Under the pieces are notes generated by a model that worked only from the letters and a program-made list of their open reading frames with translations, was not told where the DNA came from and ran no database searches. A stretch of DNA of 64,000 nt from Sorex araneus. Lineage: Eukaryota; Chordata; Mammalia; Eulipotyphla; Soricidae. A program made the translations under genes and the position numbers. Position 1 is the first letter of the stretch. The number at the start of each line of letters is the position of its first letter. Location: NCBI RefSeq assembly GCF_027595985.1, contig NC_073306.1, forward strand, positions 83,377,599 through 83,441,598. The letters are read 5' to 3'. Positions 56,096-64,000 of this stretch are shown in pieces.

Positions 56096-56269
56096 AGGGG
56101 CTGGAGTGACAGTACAGCAGGGAGGGCGTTTGCCTTGCATGCGGCCGACCCACGTTCAATCCCTGGCATCCCATATGGTTCCTCAGCACTGCCAAGAGTA
56201 ATTTCTAAGTGCAGAGCCAGGAATAATCCCTGAGCATTGCTGGGTGTGACTGAAAAAGCCAAAAAAAAA
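56096..56269 (+). mobile_element. SINE, type 1 tail, target-site duplication
   Basis: Complete; flanked by 'tagaaatacaagtt' (56,082-56,095) and 'tagaaatataagtt' (56,270-56,283). Confidence 0.93.
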
Positions 56270-56283
56270 TAGAAATATAAGTT

Positions 56284-56629
56284 TTAAAAGGGGGGGGAGG
56301 GAAAAAGGCATTACAGAAAAGCTTTTTAAAGATATTCTTAAGGTAATTTAAAAGTCTGCTCGGATCCCTAAAACTCCTACTGGCATTGTTAGACTATGAT
56401 CTCCAAGTCTCTATTGCAGTACTTATCATTTTTATGAGAATTTTTATGGCCATTATATAATGAGAATTAGATAGACAGTCTCTGCCCTCTTGGATAATGT
56501 ATGAGGTGGACAGTCATAAAGAGAAGGCAGCGAGAAGCGGATAAGAACAGTGACTAAATACGAAAGACAGCAAAGGGTTCGGTGGGCAACCAGTCAAGGC
56601 TTCAGATCTAGCGAAAGTGGGGAACCTGT
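56284..56629. other. no gene recognised
   Basis: AT-rich; a G-run at 56,291-56,299. Confidence 0.45.
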
Positions 56630-56945
56630 GGACTGGAGAGATAATACAGCACATACAGAGGTTGTACATACACAGCCATGCATGCAGCTGACCAGGGTTT
56701 GATCCCCAAGCATCACCGGGAGTAATTCTTGAGTACACAGCCATGAGTAATCCCTGAGTGTCGCTGGGTGTGGCCCAGAAAAACAACAAAAAAGTGGGGA
56801 ACAAGGCCAGGAGATGCCTCAAAGAACTGAAGCACGTGGTTAGGATGCAGGAACCCTGCATTCAATCACCAGCACCATCTGGGCCCCCAAGAACCCCCGG
56901 GAGCAGCCTCCCAGCACTGAACTGGGTGGTACCCAAAAAATCCAA
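56630..56945 (+). mobile_element. two old SINEs in tandem
   Basis: 56,630-56,790 ('gactggagagataatacagc' ... 'gctgggtgtggcccag') and a more diverged 56,800-56,940 ('gccaggagatgcctcaaag' ... 'ctgggtggtacccaaaa'). Confidence 0.68.
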
Positions 56946-57124
56946 ATTACCCCTCCAACTGAAAAAAGTCAGGTAAAAATTTCATAAGATCCTTGAAAAA
57001 CAACATCCTTAATAGGATAAGTAAGACCAGGAATAGTCAACCCGACCAGCTTCCTGAAAGAAGTGAGTCTTCAGAAATTTAGATTCTGGTCTTCAACCTT
57101 CGGTTAGGAGAAACTTTCTTCGAA

Positions 57125-57305
57125 GTTTCTTGTTGCTGTTGTTTGTTTGTGGACTACACCCAGAGGTGCTCAGGGCTTACTCTTGGCTCTGTGCTCAGGG
57201 TTCACTCATGCCAGAGCTCAGGGAACCATACAGGACGCTGGGGATCCAACCTGAGTCAACCACAAGCAAGACTTGCTCTTTCCCCAGATACGATCTCTTT
57301 GGCCG
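57125..57305 (-). mobile_element. old SINE, minus strand
   Basis: '(gttt)n', 'gtggactacacccagaggtgctcagg' to 'gatctctttggccgg'. Confidence 0.82.
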
Positions 57306-58497
57306 GTCTTGAAGTTTCTTAAACAAGGTGGTGACCCTGTGTTGGGGGGTGGCGGGGGGGTCACAAAAAAAGTCGGCAACTGCAAAAGGTCTCTGAATGC
57401 TCAATCACCAAAATTTAATTCAAAACCAATCATATAACAAGTTCAAGGAGTTTCTAACAGTTATCACCTGTACTGCAGTTCTTTGGTGAGAGGAAGTGAA
57501 GAGTGGGAAAGTTTAAAAAGCCCTGTTCAAGGGTACCAGGAAAATGTTTTCAAAAATAGCTTGAGAGGCCATTTCCTCCTGTGAGTCCTGTTCTCCCACT
57601 CTGTTCCTTCATGATGTTTCTCTGCCTCTCCACTGAGTCGGCTGATGTGAGATGGGGGAACCACGACTGAAAAAGGGAAATGAGAGGAAGGGGTATTTGT
57701 GGACTCTGATGGACGTGGAATCCGGGACAGTCCTTGAGTCCCCGGCACTCCGCAAATAAACAGTTAGGCCCTCTGCTCCTTCCAGCTGAGCTGGGACTTG
57801 GGGAAAAATTACTTCTGCTTTGGACTCATTTAACCTTTAATCTGGGGATCCCCAGGCACATTACTGACATTAAGTCCTCAATCCTCACAACCACCTTGGG
57901 CTGGTAGGGGGAAAATAAAGCAAAACACACAATCTTATGATCTACTTGAGCCCAATGTGGTTAGATGCAAATACCATTTAGTCAAAGTCCATCTCAAAAT
58001 AATTTATCTTCAGAAGGCCAAACTGAGCCACAAAGCATGGAAATGTTATTTTCATGGATATGTTCAGCGTTGGAGGTAGGGCGTGGTCCAGATCCAGCTC
58101 TGTGGGAGGCCTGGAATTACTTTCAGGACCACCAGGACTATACTTGGTAGTGCATGGGGGGACTTGCAGTGCTGGTGATCAAACTCAGGGCCTTACACAT
58201 GTTAGGCAAGTGCCCTCTCACTTAAGCCACATCTCTTGCCTCATCTTTGACTTCAATACATATAGTGTTTTAGTGTCCAGTGTTTTCCTTTGTGGAAGTT
58301 CTCCTTGTGGTCATTTTATGAGTACAGAAATGGAGGAAACTGAGCAAAAAGAATAGTGCCCATGTGAGAAACCAAAGAACCCTAATCTCAAGGTAAAATT
58401 CTTTTCCATTAGGTTCCTACACAAGGTTGAAACATTAAATCTGCTCAACTCAACACTTGTGAAATTGGTTGACAACAGCTATCAAGTTTGAGTAATT
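57306..58497. other. no gene; MIR-like scraps and old SINE remnant
   Basis: 'gtcctcaatcctcacaaccacc' (about 57,872) and 'ggtcattttatgagtacagaaatggaggaaactgag' (about 58,310) are MIR-like. About 58,130-58,240 is a faint reversed SINE. Confidence 0.42.
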
Positions 58498-58689
58498 TTT
58501 TTTTTGTTTAATTGTTTTGTTTTGTTTTGGGGACACACCTAGCTATGCTCAGGGATTACTCCTGACAGGGCTCAGGAAATCATTTAGGGTGCTAGGAGTT
58601 AAACCTAGGTGGGTCCACAGAGACCGGCACACATCAAAAAGAACAAGAACAACTAGTGCTGGCATGGAAGTGAAGAGAAAGGGACTCTT

Positions 58690-58806
58690 TTTTTTTTTTT
58701 TTTACTTTTTTTAAATTAGTGAATCACCATGAGGTACAGTTATAGGCTTACAAACTTTCGTGCTTGTGTTTCAGTCATACAATGATCAAGTGCCCATCCC
58801 TCTACC
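58690..58806 (-). mobile_element. 117-bp L1 3' end nested in L1
   Basis: Poly-T, 'ttagtgaatcaccatgaggtacag ... aagtgcccatccctctacc', a severely 5'-truncated L1 on the minus strand. Flanked by the exact 16-bp 'agagaaagggactctt' at 58,674-58,689 and 58,807-58,822. Confidence 0.96.
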
Positions 58807-59150
58807 AGAGAAAGGGACTCTTAATCATTGTTGATTGGGAATGCTGACTGGTTCAGGCTTTTTAGAAAACAGTATTGGCATTCCTTAAAAAACTACAAAT
58901 TGAGTTTCCATATAACCCAGCAATACCACTTGTGGGAATATACCCTAGTGGCCAAAAAACACACGGCAGAAAAGCCATCTGCACTTCTATATTCATTGCA
59001 GCACTATCCACAATAGCTAGAATCTAGAAACAACCCGAGTGCCTGAGGACAGATGACTGGTTAAAGAAACTATGGTACATCTACACAATGGAATATGTAG
59101 CCACCAAAAAAAATTAACTCATGAAATTTGCTTATAAATGGATGGACATG

Positions 59151-59298
59151 AAGGGGCTAGAGTGATAGCACAACAGGTTGGGCATTTGCCTTGCATGCGG
59201 CCCACTCAGGTTCAATTCCCAGCATCCCATATCGTCTCCTGAGCACCACCAGGAGTAATTCCTGAGTGCATGAGCCAGGAGATCACACACAAAAAAAA
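59151..59298 (+). mobile_element. SINE nested in L1, tail deleted
   Basis: Head to 'gagtgcatgagccagga', then jumps to 'gatcacacacaaaaaaaa', losing most of the 'gtgtgaccc' block. Flanked by 'ggatggacatg' at 59,140-59,150 and 59,299-59,309. Confidence 0.94.
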
Positions 59299-60039
59299 GG
59301 ATGGACATGGAGCGTATCATGCTTAGTGAAATGATTTAGAAGGACAGGGACAGACATAGAATGACTGCATTCATTTGTGGGATACAAAAAGCATAGTATG
59401 AGACTATTACCCAAAGACAGTAGAAACGAGGGACATGAGGACTGGCCCATGGTTGAAAACTGACCACAACTGTTGGGGAGAGTACAGTTAGGATAGAGAA
59501 GGAGCCACTATGACAGTTCTAATTGGAAATGACCATTCTGGACATGAATGGAATGCTCAAAGTATGTAATAGGATATACATGATAACCTTTCAGTACCTG
59601 TACTGTGAACCATCATGCCCTAAAGGAAAAATAGAGAGGGAGAGAGAGAGAGAGAGAGAGCCAGAGAGAGAGAGAGAGAAGTGCCTGCCATAAAGGCAGA
59701 CTGGGAGTAGGGGATCAAAGGACAGAAACTAGGGACATTAGTGGTGGGAAATGTACACTGGTGAAGGAACAGGTGCTAGAACATTGTATGGTAGAAACCC
59801 AATCATGAACAACTTTGTAACTATGTATTTCAAGGTGGTTTAATATTATATAGATATATAAAATGCATATAAAAATTAGATTTAAAAAAAACCTAGGTGG
59901 GCCAAGGGCAAGGCAAGTGCCTTAGCCTCTATACTATCTCTCTGACCCCAAGTTTGAGGTCTTGATTCCAAAAACAGTATATGGCTAAAGCTGGCAGCAA
60001 GAGTAATCATGATTCTGATCTCTGTAAAAGGTTTCTTAG

Positions 60040-60215
60040 TTTATAGGCCCTCCATGTCATTATTACACTCTGCCCTCATCAAGGACTCATCAAGGATACC
60101 AATAGGGTCCTCTTTTACACATGAGGAGGCTCAAACTCAGAGACATCTAGCCACTCATCAGTTGGCAAACGGCAGAACCACTACTGAAAACGGGTTATCC
60201 TGAATCCCAGTTGGG
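60040..60215 (+). mobile_element. MIR fragment
   Basis: 'ctcttttacacatgaggaggctcaaactcagag', 'agccactcatcagttggcaaacggcagaacc' follow the MIR core order. Confidence 0.55.
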
Positions 60216-60680
60216 TGAAGATGTAACTTGGAGGCAAGAGATGACCTGCTTTTAACTGGGAGACCCAGCCAGAGGGGTAGTGGCGGGACGGGAGCGGGGG
60301 AGCTAGGGTCGGGGGAGAGTCTAGACTCTGCAGCACATCAGCCCCTAATTTAGCAGAGAAGGAAATTACCACCAGGCATTTTAAACTATGGCACACACGT
60401 GCTCAGGACACCATGGGCTCCACTAACTGTGCTTCCAGCTCTGAGGGGCTGCAATCTAGCAAGCACACTAATAGAAACACATGTGACCTTGGAGACTCCA
60501 GAGGATCCCCCAGTAACCTACAAGAGCAGTGAGAAAGGCATTTATGTCCCGTGTGAGGTCAGGGAGGTGCCATAGTGAAACTCTTCAGTGCAAGATTGAA
60601 AATAGAGACAATAAACAAAGAGAAAGTGGAGGAAGAAACACATACATCTAGGGAAGAGCTTGTGGAAGAAAAATTAATTT
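60216..60680. other. no gene recognised
   Basis: Unique DNA. Confidence 0.45.
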
Positions 60681-60684
60681 TAAG

Positions 60685-60856
60685 AGTTTTTTGTGTGTGT
60701 GTCACACCCAATGACGCACAGGGGTTACTCCTGGCTCTGCACTCAGGAATTATCCTGGCGGTGCTTGGGATGACCATATGGGATGCTGGGAATCGAACCC
60801 TGCATGGCCGCATACAAGACAAATGCCCTACTCGCTGTGCTATCGCTCCAGCCCCT
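60685..60856 (-). mobile_element. SINE, type 1 tail
   Basis: 'gtgtgtcacacccaatgacgcacagg' to 'gtgctatcgctccagcccc'; near-complete. Confidence 0.92.
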
Positions 60857-60867
60857 AGGGGTTCTTT

Positions 60868-61032
60868 TCACTACTATCTTGTCTGTTTTGAAGCCACACC
60901 TGGTGGCACTCAGGGCTTATTCCTGGCTCAGTACTTAGGGATCACACCTGGTGGTGCTCGGCTAGCCCAGTGGGGTGCCTGGGATTGAACCAGGGCAAGC
61001 ACCTTATGTGCTGTATTGTCTCTATGGCCCCT
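60868..61032 (-). mobile_element. old SINE, minus strand
   Basis: 'gaagccacacctggtggcactcagg' to 'tgtattgtctctatggcccc'. Confidence 0.78.
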
Positions 61033-62483
61033 TCTCTCTCCTTTTTAACTCTAAGAAGTAATGGAATAGCTACTTTACTCGGGAAGTGGAGTTGAGATTG
61101 TGAGTTCTAAAACAGATACTTATCCTCACCGACACAGAGAAGAACTATAAAGATGGGTGGGAAGCGGGGCTGGCAGACAGCAGTGTCCAGAGACAAAGAT
61201 GACTTTGAATAAGTGGAAGTTCAAGAGTGATTACGACCTGTCTTGACTCCTAGAATGTGTCTGAGTGTTCCACCCCCATGCTTTCAGAATGCTCATGCTC
61301 CTTCAGAAACAAAAGAGAGGCGCCAAGTTGTGAAAGCTAGCCTGCAGCGGACAAAGAAGGTAGCTAGAGCCGTGGTGAAGGAGAAAGTGGATAGGGACCT
61401 TGATAAGAAGTCCCTAGTCATCCCAGTGTCCCCAGATTCTACACCAGCAGAGCAGAGCTTACTTACCCAGATCCCCTAATGCTTAGGGAATTTCCAGTTT
61501 ATCAAACCCAAATTCACCTGCTGAGTTTCAGACAAGTGATTATTCTCAATGTAAAAACTCTGTTGAGCTCAACTAACATATAAACATTTCTTAATATATC
61601 CATTCAGAATCCAGCCAGGTAGAGACCTGTTTATCTCTGTTAATTGTGTTTACTCAAGTCATCCTTTGTGACCCTAATTAGAGAAACAGCATCAGAGAGT
61701 CACTAGGAGTCTAGGGTGAATAAGAAGCAAAGAGTCCCTATACTCAAGTTTCTAGGTCTTTGTAAAAGAGTCCTTGGAGGTGAGTGTTGGTAGGAACCTG
61801 AGAGTGGCGATCTTGGACTTTCTGAAGCTGCTCATTCTTGATCGCCTTGGTTCTGAGTTGAAACAATGACAAAGAGTGGTGTGGGTAGTGTGAGAAATTA
61901 AGGATTTTTATAATGAGCATTATAATTATTACTGGTGCCAATATTTGCTCATCTCCCATATTTATAATATGCCGTTCTCTATTCTAGTCACGTATTAACA
62001 CATTTAATACAGCTACACGGTTAGCTCCTATGAACAAGGCAGTTGTTCCCAAACTTATTTCACCTCCTGCCTCCTTTTTTAGGAAAAAAGAATCATTCAA
62101 GCAGCATCTCTGGAAATACCTTAAGAAAACAAAGAGAAGGCACCTCCAATTTTATCCAAAGCTCCGGCTGCCACCCTTTTAATATTCCAGTTTCCCCCAA
62201 GCTTTGAGAAACACTGTTGGATTATGTTTAGCTAGATGAACTGTCCCGAAGTGTATCCTTCGCCCCATAATCGGTTACATCTTCACTTCTGGCATACCTT
62301 TATTCATCCTACTTAATTTCGCTTTTACTAATAGCCCCTGACCTCTTTCTACTGCCTCCTGAATGACATTAGGCTTGAAAATTCCTCGATTTAAGGGGTG
62401 TGATAAACTTGAACTGCTTGAGATCCTTTCCCATTAATCGTGCTTTAAGGAAAAACAAAATGCTTTGGGCAAGATGAGTCATT
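61033..62483. other. unique DNA upstream of the CpG island; one unexplained frame; MIR scrap
   Basis: An open frame from 61,231 to 61,479 (plus) gives a lysine-rich translation ('KERRQVVKASLQRTKKVARA'), preceded by 'ccatgctttcag', an acceptor-like sequence. I do not recognise it; it could be an exon or pseudogene piece or chance. At about 61,950-62,030 a MIR core is visible ('tattctagtcacgtattaac'). Confidence 0.3.
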
Positions 62484-62625
62484 GAGGCTCAAGAGATAAC
62501 GCAGGGATAAGACCCCTCCTTGCCTTGCACGAGGCAGGCCCAGTTCCATCCCTGGCACCACGTAAGGTTTCCAAAGCATCACCAGCAGTAAGCCCTGAGC
62601 ATCATCGGGGACCCCAAACTCCCCC
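62484..62625 (+). mobile_element. old SINE just upstream of the CpG island
   Basis: 'ggctcaagagataacgcagg', 'cccagttccatccctggcacc', 'ccagcagtaagccctgagcatc'. Tail eroded; no later SINE lies in the GC-rich region. Confidence 0.7.
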
Positions 62626-62699
62626 ATCTCCGCCAAGATACGTGTCATTGAATAACCGGAACAAATGGTAGACTGGAAAGAAAAAAAGGGGGTGCACTG

Positions 62700-63900
62700 A
62701 ATGACTGGAGCGGGCCAGCAGCTGCGATCCAAATAAGGCAAGAACGCAGCGCGCTGACAGCGGGGAGAACTGGTCGTCGCACGCTTCCCCAAGCCCGGCA
62801 TGGGTGCGCTGGGCCGCCGGCAGGCGGACGTGCGGGGCCGTTTCTCCGAGAAGCAAGAAGAGCTCCGCGCTCCGGAGGTCACGAGGACGTCCTGCGGGAA
62901 ACCGGGGTCTCGTCCCAGGGCCCCTCCTCGGGAGCAGCGGGCCAGGCGTGGATGCCGGGGTAGCAGCGGAGACGCGCGACGTAGGTCCCCGCCCCCCCAA
63001 CACACAAACACACACACAGACACGGTGCTGTACGTGAGCCCGCAGCGTGACGTAGGCGGCGCGCGGGCGGAAGTGTGCGCGTGTGTGGGCGGAAGTGCGC
63101 GCGTGAGGCCGGCCGCCCAGCGAGGTTCCCCGCGGCAGGGCGCCGCCTGCGCCCCCGCCCGCGGGCTGGCGCGGAAGTGACGACAGCAGCCGCGGAGGTC
63201 ACTTCCTGCTCGGGTGGATGAGGAGGAGCCGGCGACGCCGCGGAGGAGACGGGACCGACGAGCGACCGCGCCGGGGAGAGGTGAGCGCGCTCGGCCTGGC
63301 TGCCGCCGCCGCCGGGGCTCCCCGGTGCGGGCCCCGGCGTCTCGGCGGAGTCGGCGTCCGGGAGGGTCGCGGCCGCCCGCGGGCTCCGCACCCTCTCGGC
63401 AGGGCCTGCGCGGAGGAGGCGACCCGGCGGTGCGGGGCGCCGGGGGGGAACCCGGGCGGCGTGGGTGCGGCGGCTCCGCGGAGCCCCGAGCGGGGCGACT
63501 GACAGGCGGCTGCGGCGGGCCGGGGCGGGCGTGGCGGCCGGGAGCCGCGGGGAGTGGTCGTCAGCCGAGCGCGGGCGAGCGAGCGCCGGGCCGGCGCGGA
63601 GAAGCCGTGTGTCGAGGATGGACGGTCCTCGGCGCGCGCGGCCGGGCGCCGGCAGGGACCCTCCGGGCCGGGCGCTGCGTGTGCCGCGGGGCTGGGACCC
63701 CGGCGCGAGCCCGTGAAGGGCATTGCGGGCCCGGGACGGCCCGGCGGTCGGATGCGCCGGAGAAGCGAGGGGGCCGGGGAAAGCTTCCTGCGGTGGGGGT
63801 GGGAAATGAGAGCTTTTCCTCCCTCATTGTCACCGAGACGGGAGCGGGCGCCGGAGGAAGCTGCCACTCGACTCCGGGGTTTGTTATTATGTATCGTGGT
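62700..63900 (+). promoter_or_regulatory. CpG-island promoter, TATA-less, ETS-rich
   Basis: Abrupt rise in G+C and CpG from about 62,700 to 63,880, repeat-free. ETS-type sites: 'ggcggaagtg' at about 63,066 and 63,088 (22 bp apart, within the direct repeat 'gggcggaagtg.gcgcgtg'), 'gcggaagtga' at 63,171-63,180, and reversed 'cacttcctg' at 63,200-63,208. A CRE-like 'tgacgtag' lies at 63,048-63,055. No TATA box is evident. This is the usual make-up of a housekeeping promoter; transcription probably starts near the ETS cluster at 63,170-63,210. A divergent minus-strand transcript is possible but I see no firm exon for one. Confidence 0.85.
63175..63280 (+). other. candidate first exon (5' UTR or short coding) of an unidentified gene
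   Basis: The exon end is defined by the strong splice donor 'gagag|gtgagc' at 63,280/63,281. The start is placed near the ETS cluster by inference. An ATG at 63,218 opens a frame that reaches the donor after exactly 21 codons, rich in arginine; such a low-complexity peptide is more likely chance than protein, so a non-coding first exon is favoured. The rest of the gene would lie beyond 64,000. I could not recognise the gene. Confidence 0.5.
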
Positions 63901-64000
63901 GTGTGTTTGTGTGCGAGAGACCCGGTGTGTCTCTTTTCCTCCTTCTGGGCTACTGAGCTCCTCCTCCTCGGTCCCTGCTCTCGCTGTGTAGACCGAAACT
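63281..64000 (+). other. probable first-intron start, GC-rich
   Basis: GC-rich sequence after the donor, dropping in CpG after 63,850. Long frames on both strands here (for example 222 codons on the minus strand, 63,199-63,867) follow from the composition. Confidence 0.4.

Larger units (their letters stand above)
58614..59887 (+). mobile_element. L1 (ORF2 C-terminus + 3' UTR) inserted in a SINE
   Basis: Starts 'gagaccggcacacatcaaaaagaac', with the C-terminal ORF2 region ('SFHITQQYHLWEYTL' in a frame at 58,828), 3' UTR with GA tract at 59,637-59,680, and A-rich end. Bounded by 'aaacctaggtggg' at 58,601-58,613 and 59,888-59,900. Itself interrupted twice. Confidence 0.93.
58498..59949 (-). mobile_element. 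SINE split by an L1 insertion
   Basis: Minus-strand SINE, left part 58,498-58,613 (poly-T to 'aaacctaggtggg') and right part 59,888-59,949 ('aaacctaggtgggccaagggcaaggcaag' to 'atctctctgacccc'). The shared 'aaacctaggtggg' is the target-site duplication of the L1 between them. Confidence 0.92.

Noticed and set aside
63199..63867. 222-codon minus-strand frame in the CpG island
   Set aside because: Low-complexity proline/arginine/alanine translation expected in GC-rich DNA; antisense to the proposed first exon, with no supporting splice structure.

Overview
This is mammalian nuclear DNA, almost certainly from a shrew (Soricidae, most likely Sorex). The main evidence is a very abundant tRNA-derived SINE. 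Its head reads 'gctggagcgatagcacagc', it has a B-box-like 'ggttcgatccc', and its tail is 'catcccatatggtcccc' followed by 'gtgtgacccaaaaa' and poly-A. I know this element from shrew sequence (SOR-type; the name is from memory). Many 5'-truncated L1 LINE copies and older MIR/L2-like fragments fit a eutherian genome. No bacterial, phage or organellar features are present.

About 62.5 kb of the window is gene-poor and repeat-rich. 0-13.6 kb holds scattered SINEs, two L1 3' ends and unique DNA. 13.6-18.1 kb is a cluster of unusual non-coding retroelements: three related ORF-less copies that carry or relate to ~300-bp head modules and end in an L1-type 3' tail, then a ~600-bp composite element whose second half is the parent of one SINE tail type. 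18.8-21.2 kb holds L1 ORF2 pieces, one with an inverted segment. 21.2-36 kb is unique DNA with SINEs, a perfect 22-bp hairpin, an LTR-like stretch and simple repeats. 36.9-39.3 kb is the largest L1, on the minus strand, with exact target-site duplications and a nested SINE. 40-46.4 kb has further L1 pieces, a candidate solo LTR and a second, rearranged composite element. 46,736-47,235 is a 500-base assembly gap inside a GAAA repeat. 47.2-62.5 kb has dense SINEs, with a nested insertion stack at 58.5-59.95 kb.

The last ~1.3 kb (about 62.7-64.0 kb) is a CpG island. It lacks a TATA box, has repeated ETS-type 'cggaagtg' sites and a CRE-like 'tgacgta', and contains a strong splice donor at 63,281. 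This is the only credible host-gene start: a promoter and first exon of a plus-strand housekeeping-type gene whose body lies beyond the window. I could not identify the gene.

The elements act as a set. L1 supplies the retrotransposition machinery, and the poly-A-tailed SINEs with 10-17 bp target-site duplications are its likely passengers. The SINE head occurs with two different tails; the second tail is an internally deleted version of the composite element found twice here. Most open reading frames are chance frames in SINEs, microsatellites, GC-rich DNA or decayed L1 ORF2.
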